This document shows positions 26,439 to 35,737 of a DNA stretch of 64,000 bases, in pieces. The notes beneath the pieces are model-generated. The model worked only from the letters and a program-made list of their open reading frames with translations. It searched no databases and had not been told where the DNA came from. Every line of letters begins with the position of its first letter. The stretch's first letter is position 1. The DNA is from Bradyrhizobium sp. 132 (GTDB lineage: Bacteria > Pseudomonadota > Alphaproteobacteria > Rhizobiales > Xanthobacteraceae). Made by a program: the position numbers and the translations under genes. The stretch covers positions 1-64,000 of the forward strand of contig NZ_JADPKY010000106.1 in NCBI RefSeq assembly GCF_023074185.1, given 5' to 3'.

Positions 26439-28034
26439 ATGAGGAGCGTGGACGAGCTTACCGCAGCCGAACTGCTGGACGGCCTGCCGTCCAGAGTGCA
26501 CGAGGTTTACGCGCCGTTCGTGCGGGATATTCCGGATCATCCGGCCTTCGTGGAAGGCGGGCGTTCCTGGAGCTACCGGCAGTTCTCGGATGCTGTCGAC
26601 GCTGCTGCAAAGAATCTCGCCGGGTTGGGCATCAGGCCCGGTGATCGCGTGATGATTGCCAGTGAGAACAGCGTGGCCCTCGGCGTGATGCTCTTCGCAG
26701 CGAGCAAGCTCGATGCCTGGGGTATTCCGGTCAATCCCCGCCTTTCGCCCCGAGAGATCGACCTGATTGGGACGCACAGCGGCGCCAGACGCGTTCTGTT
26801 CAACTCGGCTCTGTCGAAGGAAGCGGCCGATCATGCCACTCGCGTCGGAGCGAAAATCGGCGCCGTCGGACCATTTGGTGGAATCGGTGTCGGTCCTCTC
26901 AATGCGGATGCGAAAGCAGAGCCCGTCGAGAAGGATGGCGCCCGCCAGGTCGCAGGCCTTTTATACACCTCGGGCACGACCGGTGCGCCGAAGGGCGTCA
27001 TGCTGAGCCACCGCAATCTGCTCTTCACCGCAAGGACGTCGGGAATCCTTCGACGAAGCAGTCCAGGCGACCGCATTTACGGCGTGCTGCCGATGTCGCA
27101 CATCGTCGGGTATGCGATCCTACTGATTTCGACGCTGATGCACGGCGGCACGTTGCACGTCGTGGCCAAGGCCGATCCCGCTGCGCTGGCTCATGCCATC
27201 GCCGAGCAAGGGATTACGAGCCTATTCGGCGTGCCTGCCACATATCAGCGGCTGCTTGAGCACAAGGCGGTCAAGGGCATCCAACGGCTCGAGCGGGGCA
27301 GCCTGCGGATCATGGCGGTGGCTGGCGCTCCGCTAGACCTCGATCTCAAGAAGCGGATCGAGGACGAGTTTGGAATCCCGCTGTTGAACAACTACGGCAT
27401 AACCGAATGTTCGCCCGGCCTGTCGGGTGTCCGTTCGGAACAGCCTGCCTCGGACGAGTCGGTCGGCCCTTTTCTTCCCGGCGTCGAGCACCGGATCGTG
27501 GACGGACAAGGAAAAAAGGTGGCGACCGGTGAGGTGGGCGAATTGCACGTACGAGGTCCGAACATCATGCTCGGCTACTATCGTGCGCCCGACCTGACAG
27601 CGGCGGCGATCGATGAGCAGGGATGGTTCAACACGGGAGATCTCGCGCGGGTGAACGGCAAGGGGCATCTCTACATTGCCGGCCGCACCAAGGAGCTCAT
27701 CATCCGCTCCGGCTTCAACGTTTATCCCGCCGAGGTGGAAGCGGTCCTGAACGCGCACGACCAGGTCGTTCAGTCGGCCGTCGTCGGACGAAAGGTCGAG
27801 GGCAACGAGGAGGTCGTCGCGTTCGTTCAGCTTCTCCCCGGTGCGAGCATCAGCGCGGAAGACCTAAAGGCGTATACGGCCCAATTGCTCACGTCCTACA
27901 AGCGTCCAACCGAATTGATCGTGCTCGACGCTCTGCCCTCGGCCTCCACCGGCAAGATACTGAAACACAAGCTGCGAGAGATGGCGAACGAACAGGCCGC
28001 CCCGAAGGCGTCGCGTGCGGCCGCCGCTGGCTGA
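26439..28034 (+). CDS. Class I adenylate-forming acyl-CoA ligase (paralogue of 6547-8151)
   Basis: A 531-residue ANL ligase very similar along its length to the one at 6547. Motifs are YTSGTTGAPKGVMLSH (P-loop), NYGITECSPGLSGV, GWFNTGDLARVNGKG, GRTKELIIRSGFNVYPAEVE and the catalytic Lys in ASTGKILKHKL. ATG 26439 is preceded by GGGAGG and gives MRSVDELTAAELLDGLPSRV, aligning with the paralogue's start; an upstream in-frame start at 26367 is less likely. The promoter has the shared GTTCT-N5-AGAAC dyad. The two ligases may act on related acids or on successive intermediates of one pathway. Confidence 0.9.
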   Translation: MRSVDELTAAELLDGLPSRVHEVYAPFVRDIPDHPAFVEGGRSWSYRQFSDAVDAAAKNLAGLGIRPGDRVMIASENSVALGVMLFAASKLDAWGIPVNPRLSPREIDLIGTHSGARRVLFNSALSKEAADHATRVGAKIGAVGPFGGIGVGPLNADAKAEPVEKDGARQVAGLLYTSGTTGAPKGVMLSHRNLLFTARTSGILRRSSPGDRIYGVLPMSHIVGYAILLISTLMHGGTLHVVAKADPAALAHAIAEQGITSLFGVPATYQRLLEHKAVKGIQRLERGSLRIMAVAGAPLDLDLKKRIEDEFGIPLLNNYGITECSPGLSGVRSEQPASDESVGPFLPGVEHRIVDGQGKKVATGEVGELHVRGPNIMLGYYRAPDLTAAAIDEQGWFNTGDLARVNGKGHLYIAGRTKELIIRSGFNVYPAEVEAVLNAHDQVVQSAVVGRKVEGNEEVVAFVQLLPGASISAEDLKAYTAQLLTSYKRPTELIVLDALPSASTGKILKHKLREMANEQAAPKASRAAAAG

Positions 28035-28117
28035 CGGGCGTCAGGATGATTTGAACGGCAATATGCCGGTTTAAGAAAGAACGTGAGCGACGGACTTGTC
28101 GCCGAAGGGAGATGACA

Positions 28118-29311
28118 ATGTTGAGAAGCGTCATGATTGTAGCCGCGCTCGCGGCATCCATAGCCGGGGCGCATGCGCAGACGCCGGGCGTCACTGAATC
28201 CGAGATAAAGATAGGAGCGACGTTCCCTTTCAGCGGCCCCGCTTCGCCGCTCAGCAATACCGGAAAGGGCATGATCGCCTACGTCAATTCGATCAACGAG
28301 CGCGGCGGCATCAACGGGCGGAAGATAAACCTCGTCACCTACGACGATGCCTACAGTCCCCCCAAGACGGTGGAGCAGACCAGGAAACTCGTGGAAAGTG
28401 ACGAGGTGGCGTTCCTGTTCGGCCCGCTGGGGACGCCCGGCATCAGCGCTACTATCAAGTACGTCAACGCGAAGAAAGTCCCGCATCTGTTTGTTGTGAG
28501 CGGAGTCACAAAATTCACGAACTTCGCTGAATTCCCCATGACCACGACGGGATTGCCGAGCTACGACACCGAGGGACGAATCTACGCGAAATACATCACC
28601 CAGACCCGGCCGGACGCGAAGATTGCCATCCTGTATCAGAACGACGATCTGGGTAAGGACTTCGTCAATGCATTCAAGGGCTATTTGAAGGACGATTTCG
28701 ACAAGAAAGTCGTCGCGTCGTCCTACGAAGTGACGGAGCCGACCATTGATTCCCATGTCGTTTCGCTGAAATCGTCTGGCGCATCGGCGTTTTTGGTGGC
28801 CGGCACGCCAAAATTCGCAGCGCAGGCCATCAAGAAGGCCGATGAGATAGCTTGGAAGCCGCTGTTCCTGATCAACTTTGTTTCGAGCTCGGTGTCTTCG
28901 ACCATCGTCCCCGCAGGACCGGAAAAGGCCGTAGGCATAGTCGCCGCGACAATCACGAAGGATCCGAATGATAAGAAGTGGGCCGACGATCCCGGCATCA
29001 AATGGTACCGCGAGTTCTTTGCCAAATACCTGCCGGGCGCAGATATCGGAGACAACAATTATCTGTTCGGGACCCAGCAGGGACAGATCCTGGAGCAGGT
29101 ACTCAAGCAATGTGGCAACGATCTCTCGCGGGAGAATATCGTCAGGCAATCGCGCAGCATCCGCGGGTTGTCGCTTCCCACTGTTATACCAGGTGTCATC
29201 ATCAACACGGGCCCCGAAAGCAGTATGGCGTATACGCAGCTGCAGCTGCAGCGCTGGAATGGGACCACGTGGGAGCAATTTGGTAGTGTACTCAGCGCCG
29301 ACGGGAAATGA
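28118..29311 (+). CDS. Periplasmic substrate-binding protein, branched-chain amino acid ABC type
   Basis: A 397-residue type I periplasmic binding protein (Peripla_BP_6/LivK group). The signal peptide is LRSVMIVAALAASIAGAHAQ with cleavage near AHA. The mature start GVTESEIKIGATFPFSGPAS and INLVTYDDAYSPPKTVEQTR are typical; relatives bind amino acids, amides, urea or aromatic acids. I use ATG 28118, which sits 6 bases after GGGAG; ATG 28112 is too close to it. No permease or ATPase genes are nearby, so it must use a transporter encoded elsewhere. Its place after the ligase suggests capture of the acid substrate. Confidence 0.9.
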   Translation: MLRSVMIVAALAASIAGAHAQTPGVTESEIKIGATFPFSGPASPLSNTGKGMIAYVNSINERGGINGRKINLVTYDDAYSPPKTVEQTRKLVESDEVAFLFGPLGTPGISATIKYVNAKKVPHLFVVSGVTKFTNFAEFPMTTTGLPSYDTEGRIYAKYITQTRPDAKIAILYQNDDLGKDFVNAFKGYLKDDFDKKVVASSYEVTEPTIDSHVVSLKSSGASAFLVAGTPKFAAQAIKKADEIAWKPLFLINFVSSSVSSTIVPAGPEKAVGIVAATITKDPNDKKWADDPGIKWYREFFAKYLPGADIGDNNYLFGTQQGQILEQVLKQCGNDLSRENIVRQSRSIRGLSLPTVIPGVIINTGPESSMAYTQLQLQRWNGTTWEQFGSVLSADGK

Positions 29312-29378
29312 ATTGTATCGTCTGAACACGCTGCGCAGGTGATTTGAGCCACGCGATCAACTGAATCATGGAGCACGG

Positions 29379-30479
29379 ATGTCCAGCGACGTTCTTTTCC
29401 GGCCTTTCAAGCTGAAAGGGCTGACCTTGCCGAACCGGGTCGTGATGGCGCCGATGACGCGCTCATTCTCTCCGGGCGGAATCCCGACCGGCGACGTCGC
29501 GCAGTATTACCGTCGGCGTGCCGAAGGAGCGGTCGGCCTCATTATCTCGGAGGGCACGGGCGTGGATCGTCCGGCATCCCTGAACGATCCGAATGTTCCC
29601 CGTTTTCACGGTGAGAAGGAGTTGGCGGGGTGGCGGCGTGTGGTCGACGAGGTGCATGCCGCCGGTGGCCTGATGGCACCGCAGCTATGGCACGTCGGAG
29701 CCGTTCGCACCCGCGCCCAGGATTGGTCTCCTCCGGGTGCTTACGACAGTCCGTCCGGTCTGTCGCGACCGGAGAAGAAATTTGGCGAGCCGATGAGCGA
29801 AGCGGACATCGCCGACGCCATTCGCGCCTTCGCCGATGCAGCGCTTGCGGCGAAGCGCCTGGGATTCGACGCCGTCGAATTGCATGGCGCGCACGGCTAT
29901 CTGATCGATCAATTCTTCTGGGCGGGCACCAATCGCCGCGAGGATGCTTATGGTGGCAAGGACCTGCCGGGTCGGGCGCGGTTTGCCGCTAATATCATCC
30001 ACGCGGTTCGCAGATCGGTCGGACCGGACTTTCCGATACTGCTCCGCATCAGCCAGTGGAAGCAGCAGGACTATGAAGTGAAGCTGGCCGAGACGCCTCG
30101 CGCGTTGGAAGCCTGGCTCAAACCTCTGGTCGACGCCGGAGTAGATGTTCTGCATTGCTCGCAACGGCGCTTCTGGGAGCCGGAGTTCGATGGTTCCGAC
30201 TTGAACTTCGCCGGATGGGCGAAGAAGGTCACGGGTGTACCGACGATTTCGGTCGGGTCAGTCGGTCTGACCGGCGAATTCATCGCTGCATACAGCGGAG
30301 AAAGCTCGCGTCCGGCGTCCCTCGACGAGTTAATCCGCCGCCTCGATCGCGAGGAGTTCGATCTTGTCGCGGTGGGTCGGGCGCTGCTTCAGGATCCGCA
30401 GTGGCTACTGAAGATACGCGACGGCCGGACAGAGGAATTGATGGCTTTCGAACGAACTGCATTCGCAGCGCTGAGCTAA
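29379..30479 (+). CDS. NADH:flavin oxidoreductase, Old Yellow Enzyme family
   Basis: A 366-residue FMN TIM-barrel protein. LFRPFKLKGLTLPNRVVMAP and MTRSFSPGG form the first strand, GLMAPQLWHVGAVRT and the signature DAVELHGAHGYLIDQFFW carry the substrate-binding His pair region, and NRREDAYGG follows. OYEs reduce activated C=C bonds, typically of enones. Its C terminus reads DLVAVGRALLQDPQWLLKI, the phosphate site. It lacks the C-terminal Fe-S and FAD domains of 2,4-dienoyl-CoA reductases. It probably saturates an unsaturated intermediate in the local pathway. It lies 67 bases after the binding protein. Confidence 0.9.
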   Translation: MSSDVLFRPFKLKGLTLPNRVVMAPMTRSFSPGGIPTGDVAQYYRRRAEGAVGLIISEGTGVDRPASLNDPNVPRFHGEKELAGWRRVVDEVHAAGGLMAPQLWHVGAVRTRAQDWSPPGAYDSPSGLSRPEKKFGEPMSEADIADAIRAFADAALAAKRLGFDAVELHGAHGYLIDQFFWAGTNRREDAYGGKDLPGRARFAANIIHAVRRSVGPDFPILLRISQWKQQDYEVKLAETPRALEAWLKPLVDAGVDVLHCSQRRFWEPEFDGSDLNFAGWAKKVTGVPTISVGSVGLTGEFIAAYSGESSRPASLDELIRRLDREEFDLVAVGRALLQDPQWLLKIRDGRTEELMAFERTAFAALS

Positions 30480-30670
30480 TCCGAGCGATGAAGGGTGTCG
30501 GGGCAGGGTTCGTCGCTAATGAATAACGGCTATCGAAAATGTTGGGTAGCCGGTGCTGCGGCGATCGGTCCAAGCTGGCTGGCAACGAATGATCGGCTGC
30601 GCGGCAGTCGACGACGGGAGGAGCCTGCGTGTCCTTGCGCAGTCGCCTGGAAGCAATTCGGAGACTGGCA

Positions 30671-31462
30671 ATGAACGACACGAAAACCCAGGTCGGCCAA
30701 ATCCGCACCGAGGTGCACGGGCATGTGTTCAAGATCATCATCGACAACGTTGCGAAGAAGAATTCGTTCAGTCCGCAGATGATGGCGCAGATGTCGGATG
30801 CGATGACGCTTCTCGACCGCACCGACGACTACTGGGTCGGGGTACTTTGCGCCGAGGGCCCGGATTTCACGGCCGGGCTGGATATGCCGAAATTCTTCGG
30901 ACCCAAGGCCGAGAATACCGAGATCAAGCCCGACAACATCGATGCGTTCGCGTTGAAGAGCCGGTGTCGCAAGCCGATCGTGACGGCAGTGCAGGGGATC
31001 TGCTTCACGATTGGCATCGAAATGATGCTCGCTGGCGACATCGTCGTGGCGGCCGACGACGCACGGTTCTGTCAGATGGAATCCAAGCGCGGGATCGCGC
31101 CTCTTGGTGGTGCCCATTTCCGATATCTGACACGGGCGGGCTGGGGAGACGCGATGTATCACCTGTTCCTATGCGACGAGTTCGATGCCGCGCGGGCTTA
31201 CAAGATCGGGTTTGTTCAGGAAGTCGTCGCTCCCGGCCAGCAGATTGCGCGCGCGATGGAGATTGCGAATCTGATCGCCAAGAACGCGCCGATCGGCATT
31301 CAGGTGACGAAGGAGGCCGCGTTGAAATACATCGAGGCCGGCGAGAGAGCCGCGATCGATTACATTCCCAAGATCAAGGATCGCGTCTTCAGCAGCGAAG
31401 ACATGAAAGAAGGCATCCAGTCATTCGTGGAGCGCCGCTCGGCAGTATTCCGCGGGAAATAG
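30671..31462 (+). CDS. Enoyl-CoA hydratase/isomerase family protein
   Basis: A 263-residue crotonase-fold protein. VGVLCAEGPDFTAGLDMPKF contains the first oxyanion loop and IVTAVQGICFTIGIEMMLAG the second. CQMESKRGIAPLGGAHFRYL stands where hydratases place their catalytic Glu pair; only one acidic residue is obvious, so isomerase or lyase chemistry is possible. ATG 30671 has GGAGACTGGCA upstream and is better than the in-frame GTG 30629. It is 51 bases upstream of a canonical SDR and probably cotranscribed with it. Confidence 0.87.
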   Translation: MNDTKTQVGQIRTEVHGHVFKIIIDNVAKKNSFSPQMMAQMSDAMTLLDRTDDYWVGVLCAEGPDFTAGLDMPKFFGPKAENTEIKPDNIDAFALKSRCRKPIVTAVQGICFTIGIEMMLAGDIVVAADDARFCQMESKRGIAPLGGAHFRYLTRAGWGDAMYHLFLCDEFDAARAYKIGFVQEVVAPGQQIARAMEIANLIAKNAPIGIQVTKEAALKYIEAGERAAIDYIPKIKDRVFSSEDMKEGIQSFVERRSAVFRGK

Positions 31463-31513
31463 AGATCCCACGACCGCTTGGTAGAACTTCGCTCCGGACC
31501 AGAGGATTTGACC

Positions 31514-32305
31514 ATGGGAAGCATCAAGAAGGCATTCGATCTCACCGGCAGGAATGCTCTTGTTACGGGAGGCTCCCGTGGCCTTGGGTTGCAGATCGCC
31601 GAGGCGCTGGGTGAGCAAGGAGCACGGATCGTGATCTCCTCTCGCAAGGCGCCAGACCTGGAAAAGGCCCAGGCGCACCTTGCCGGGCTCGGCATCAAGG
31701 CGGAATGGATCGCAGCGGATAATTCCAGGGACGAAGACGTCAAGCGCCTCGCCGACGAAACGATCAAGAAGCTCGGACGGGTGGACATTCTGGTGAACAA
31801 CGCGGGCGCCACCTGGGGCGCGCCGACGGAAGATCACCCGATCGAAGCCTGGGACAAGGTGATGAACTTGAACATCCGCTCGCTGTTCCTGCTCAGCCAA
31901 CAGATCGCCAAGGGTTCGATGATACCGAACAAATATGGCCGCATCGTCAACCTTGCTTCGATCGCGGGCCTGTTCGGAAGTTCCGGGGATATGCAGACGG
32001 TCGCCTACAACACAAGCAAAGGCGCTGTCGTCAACTTCACGCGGGCGTTGGCGGGGAGCTGGGGGCGTTACGGAATTACGGCCAATGCTCTGGCGCCTGG
32101 CTTTTTCCCATCGAAGATGACAAAGGGAACGATCGAAGCGGTCGGGGTCGAAAAGCTCGCCGCTGGCGCGCCGCTGCGCCGCATCGGTGATGAGGACGAT
32201 CTGAAAGGTGCCGCGGTTCTGTTCGCCAGCGACGCCGGCAAGCACATTACCGGACAGATCCTTGCCGTCGATGGTGGTCTGACTTCGGTGCTATCGTCTT
32301 CCTGA
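31514..32305 (+). CDS. Canonical SDR family NAD(P)-dependent oxidoreductase
   Basis: A 263-residue classical SDR: ALVTGGSRGLGLQIAEAL (TGxxxGxG), NNAGATWGAP, the Ser in IVNLASIAGLFG, and YNTSK with the catalytic Tyr and Lys in place. It ends with GQILAVDGGLTSVL, as in 3-oxoacyl-ACP reductases and gluconate 5-dehydrogenase-like enzymes. It is the only one of the five SDRs here with a full catalytic set, so it is the best candidate for the 3-hydroxyacyl-CoA or alcohol dehydrogenation step. ATG 31514 follows GAGGATTTGACC; a longer in-frame start at 31478 is less likely. Confidence 0.9.
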   Translation: MGSIKKAFDLTGRNALVTGGSRGLGLQIAEALGEQGARIVISSRKAPDLEKAQAHLAGLGIKAEWIAADNSRDEDVKRLADETIKKLGRVDILVNNAGATWGAPTEDHPIEAWDKVMNLNIRSLFLLSQQIAKGSMIPNKYGRIVNLASIAGLFGSSGDMQTVAYNTSKGAVVNFTRALAGSWGRYGITANALAPGFFPSKMTKGTIEAVGVEKLAAGAPLRRIGDEDDLKGAAVLFASDAGKHITGQILAVDGGLTSVLSSS

Positions 32306-32362
32306 ACGTCTTGGTCTGGCGGCCTGCGGTTTTGTAGTGACACCGTTCGCGGCGGTGGAGGG

Positions 32363-32821
32363 CTAAGGGACCACCAGCGTCAGCGTCTCGGCGACCAGAG
32401 CCGGCGTTTGACTATTATCGATCTCAAGTACCGCGTTGCCCTTGATCAGCATACGCCCGTTGTCCTTCGGTTCGACACTTGTCATGGAAAGCTGAAGGCG
32501 AACGCGGTTACCCGATCTTACGGGTGTCAGGAACCTGACTTTGTCCAGACCATAGTTGAAGACGGCAGATGCGTCGACCGGAGCGAGCCCCAGGTCCATG
32601 CCAAGTGGCGCAATCAATGACAGGCTCAGGAAGCCGTGGGCAATGGTGCCGCCTACAGGACTTTCCTTGCTCGCGCGGTCCGCATCCACGTGGATCCACT
32701 GCCTGTCCCCAGTACAGGCCGCGAACTGGTCGATCATGGGCTGGTCGATGGTGACCCAGTCGGATGTTCCGAGATTCTGGCCCACGAAATCCCTGATCGC
32801 CTCGAGCTTAATCTGTGCCAT
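32363..32821 (-). CDS. MaoC-family (R)-specific enoyl-CoA hydratase
   Basis: A 152-residue hot-dog-fold hydratase. The hydratase-2 signature is seen in FAACTGDRQWIHVDADRA, with the catalytic Asp and His, and GGTIAHGFLSLSLIAPLG. This length is that of single-domain MaoC or NodN-like proteins. It would hydrate a trans-2-enoyl-CoA. ATG 32821 begins the domain directly (MAQIKLEAIRDFVGQNLG); an upstream in-frame extension to 33031 overlaps the divergent LysR gene and is rejected. It is convergent with the SDR at 31514 and divergent from the LysR regulator. Confidence 0.9.
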   Translation of the reverse strand: MAQIKLEAIRDFVGQNLGTSDWVTIDQPMIDQFAACTGDRQWIHVDADRASKESPVGGTIAHGFLSLSLIAPLGMDLGLAPVDASAVFNYGLDKVRFLTPVRSGNRVRLQLSMTSVEPKDNGRMLIKGNAVLEIDNSQTPALVAETLTLVVP

Positions 32822-33018
32822 CGCTGTGTCCGTTGTTTCGACCGTTTGGCATATTTCCCCAAACTGCGAGGAAGGCCATGTCGAGTTTGTTGAACGGGGA
32901 ACGCAATATTGAATAGCGGCCAGGCTTTGATGGCTTTTTCGCTTGTGTTTCCGGGTCCTGCGACGTCGTTCGCACTCGGCGATCAGGAACCAAAAGCGCT
33001 TGCGCAAAGGACGAGAGC

Positions 33019-33966
33019 ATGACCGAGGCAAGCTGGGATTTGTTTCGCTTGTTTTCCGTGGTGGCGAGAACTGGAAGCGTCAACCGTGCCGCACACGAAC
33101 TGGGAATGAGCCAACCGACATTGAGCAGGCGTCTGAAGGAGCTGGAGCGCTACGTGGCCGCTCCCCTGTTCTTTCGCGCCTCGTCCGGGGTGAAGCTGAC
33201 GCGGGAAGGCGAGGACCTGCAACGCTCGGCCGGCGATATGATGCTCGCATTCGAGTCGTTTCATCGCGATCTGCGTTCGCGCGTCGGGCAACGATCGTCA
33301 GTGGTCAGGATATCGGCGACCGAAGGCATGACCAAGCACTGGCTTCTCCCGCGGGTTGCGGAGCTGCGACGGCGCGATAGTCGAATCTACCTGGAAATCA
33401 TCTCCACGGTGAACCAGCAGAGCTTGGCAACGAGCGATCTGGACTACGTCATCAGGATGGGAGATCCCGGCGAGAACGATCTCATTGGAAAGCGGGTCGC
33501 GGACGTGCCGATGGGGATTTTTGCCTCCGAGCGGTACCTTGCCGGACGCCCCGCGCCTCGGTCATTGTCAGAGCTGAGGGATCACGACATCATCGGCCAT
33601 ACTGCCGATTTTGTCTCCTTCCGCAACGTTCGGCCCAATCAGAGGGATTTGTTGGAGTATTTCTCGGAAGCGGCGGGCATCCGCAGCGTTGTTCGGGTCA
33701 ACCCAATTGCCAACCATTTCGCCGCCGCCGGTTGCGGTCTCGGGCTTGCGCTTCTTGCTGTACCATTCGCGCAAGCCGAGGGACTGGTTCAGGTCTTGCC
33801 GCAAGAGACAGTTACGATGAACGTATGGCTGCTGCGCCGGCGCGAGAGCGACCTGAGAAAATTGACTCGTGAAGTCAGGCGATTCCTGGAAGCAGAATTC
33901 ACCGCTTCCAGGGAATGGCTCGCGGGCAACCCTCGAAATGCGAGAGTGACCAAGCGCAAGGCCTGA
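33019..33966 (+). CDS. LysR-family transcriptional regulator
   Basis: A 315-residue LTTR. The N-terminal winged helix reads FSVVARTGSVNRAAHELGMS with QPTLSRRLKELERYVAAPLF; the effector domain starts near residue 90 (VRISATEGMTKHWLLPRVAE) and contains the usual IRMGDPGENDLIGKRV region. It is divergent from the MaoC gene across a 197-bp gap, the classical arrangement for LTTR control, and precedes the ligase at 34130. The inducer is probably a pathway acid or its CoA ester, by analogy only. Confidence 0.9.
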   Translation: MTEASWDLFRLFSVVARTGSVNRAAHELGMSQPTLSRRLKELERYVAAPLFFRASSGVKLTREGEDLQRSAGDMMLAFESFHRDLRSRVGQRSSVVRISATEGMTKHWLLPRVAELRRRDSRIYLEIISTVNQQSLATSDLDYVIRMGDPGENDLIGKRVADVPMGIFASERYLAGRPAPRSLSELRDHDIIGHTADFVSFRNVRPNQRDLLEYFSEAAGIRSVVRVNPIANHFAAAGCGLGLALLAVPFAQAEGLVQVLPQETVTMNVWLLRRRESDLRKLTREVRRFLEAEFTASREWLAGNPRNARVTKRKA

Positions 33967-34129
33967 GGCCGTCTCACATGCTGCCTTCGCCGCATCTGGA
34001 AATATCGCGGTAAGACACGCGAAGAGGCCGTGGTCATTCTGCGCTGAATAGCGGTAGTTCAGAATTTAGATACTTGCCGGGCGCCGGGCCGGTCATCCTC
34101 CATCTCAAAAATCATAACGGGAGGGATGG

Positions 34130-35692
34130 ATGTCCAAATCGGAAGGGGCCTTGCTGTCAACGCCGATCCAGACGATCGCGGAAATTCCGCGACGTTACGC
34201 GGCCATCACGCCCGACGCCGTCGCCGTGAGCTTCGAGGGGCGCGAGACAAGCTATCGGGTTTTGGAGGAATTATCCAATCAAGTCGCCAATGGCCTCATG
34301 GCTGGGGGTGTGCGACCGGGCAGCCGAATTGCGATACTCGACAAGAATTCGGATATCTTTTTTCAAGTGCTTCTCGGGGCAGCCAAGGCCCGCGCCGTCC
34401 TGGTTCCCATCAATGCAAGGCTGGCACCTCCCGAGATCGTTTTCGCGGTCAACGATGCCAAAACCGAGATTCTCTTCGTCGGGGAATCGTTCGAGAAACT
34501 TACCACTGAAATCCAGGATCAGCTGGAAACTGTTTACCAAATCATTGTGTTGGACTCTCGTTACCTCAAGTGGCGCGATGCCCACCCGACGACCGAGGCG
34601 AGCCTGCCAGTCAGCCCCAATGACGTTTGCTTGCAGCTCTACACCAGCGGCACGACCGGCTATCCGAAGGGCGTGCAGCTTTCTCACGCCAATTTTCCAC
34701 TACACGCGCTTGACGACTGGAAGGCGTGGTCGTCCGACGATGTCATGCTGCTCGCAATGCCGTTGTTCCACATCGCAGGGGTCGGTACCGGCGTATTCGG
34801 TCTGGTCGCCGGCCTCAAGACGATCGTGCTTCGCGAGTTCGTTCCATCGGTGGCGCTTGAAACGATACAGCGCGAACGAGCTACGGTCACGTTCCTCGTT
34901 CCGGCAATGCTATTGGCGATGCTGGCCGAACGTAACGTTGAAAAAATCGATCTCTCCTCACTGAGACAGATTCTTTACGGAGCCTCCCCGATACCGCTCG
35001 AGCTTCTCAGGAAGTCGCTCCGGGTGTTCAGGCATACGGGGTTCTTCCAGGTCTACGGCCTGACCGAAACGACCGGCGTCATCACGGTTCTGGATGCTGC
35101 AGACCATTCCTCGAACAATAGGGATATCCTGAGGTCATGCGGCCGTCCGGTCGAAGGCATTGAACTGATGGTCATCGACGCGTCGGGCAAACCGCTACCA
35201 GCCCGAGAGGTGGGTGAAGTCGTGTGCCGCTCATCGCAAAATATGAAGGGATACTGGAATCGGGCAGAGGACACCGCGAGGACTCTCAGGAACGGATGGC
35301 TGCATACCGGCGATGCCGGATTCCTCGATGAAAACGGCTATTTGTACATTCATGATCGTTTGAAAGACATGATCGTTTCCGGCGGAGAGAACGTCTACCC
35401 CGCCGAGATCGAAAGTGCCTTGTATGGACACGCGGATATCGCCGACGTCGCCGTCATCGGCGTGCCTGACGACCGGTGGGGTGAAGCGGTCAAGGCCCTC
35501 GTCGTGTTGAAACCGGATCGTACGGCGGACCCGGCGGGCATACTGCATTTCGCGCGAGGAAGGCTGGCGGGGTTCAAGATCCCGAAGTCGATCGAATTCG
35601 TGCACGAACTTCCCCGCAATCCGTCCGGGAAAATCCTCAAGCGGCTGCTGCGAGAGCGCTATTGGGAAGGATACGAGCGGATGGTCAATTGA
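34130..35692 (+). CDS. Acyl-CoA ligase (AMP-binding, fatty-acid-CoA-ligase type)
   Basis: A 520-residue ANL ligase, distinct from the two paralogues at 6547 and 26439. It has YTSGTTGYPKGVQLSHANFP, VYGLTETTGVITVL, GWLHTGDAGFLDENGYLYIH, the hinge DRLKDMIVSGGENVYPAEIE and the catalytic Lys in NPSGKILKRLLRERYW. It resembles medium/long-chain fatty-acid or aromatic acid CoA ligases. GGGAGG stands six bases before ATG 34130; an overlapping ATG at 34126 is out of frame. It stands alone between the LysR gene and a convergent GntR gene. Confidence 0.9.
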   Translation: MSKSEGALLSTPIQTIAEIPRRYAAITPDAVAVSFEGRETSYRVLEELSNQVANGLMAGGVRPGSRIAILDKNSDIFFQVLLGAAKARAVLVPINARLAPPEIVFAVNDAKTEILFVGESFEKLTTEIQDQLETVYQIIVLDSRYLKWRDAHPTTEASLPVSPNDVCLQLYTSGTTGYPKGVQLSHANFPLHALDDWKAWSSDDVMLLAMPLFHIAGVGTGVFGLVAGLKTIVLREFVPSVALETIQRERATVTFLVPAMLLAMLAERNVEKIDLSSLRQILYGASPIPLELLRKSLRVFRHTGFFQVYGLTETTGVITVLDAADHSSNNRDILRSCGRPVEGIELMVIDASGKPLPAREVGEVVCRSSQNMKGYWNRAEDTARTLRNGWLHTGDAGFLDENGYLYIHDRLKDMIVSGGENVYPAEIESALYGHADIADVAVIGVPDDRWGEAVKALVVLKPDRTADPAGILHFARGRLAGFKIPKSIEFVHELPRNPSGKILKRLLRERYWEGYERMVN

Positions 35693-35737
35693 GCGTGGTT
35701 GGCCGAATTGAACGTATCGGGCCGGGAGACGCTTTTG

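Noticed and set aside
27896..29329. A 477-codon open frame opposite the binding-protein gene and ligase end
   Set aside because: It crosses two well-supported genes on the other strand and its translation shows no family motif.
34065..34090. A further copy of the GTTCT-N5-AGAAC operator upstream of the 34130 ligase (GTTCAGAATTTAGATAC)
   Set aside because: Spacing and right half site differ and no TTGACA precedes it, so it does not fit the pattern of the other three.
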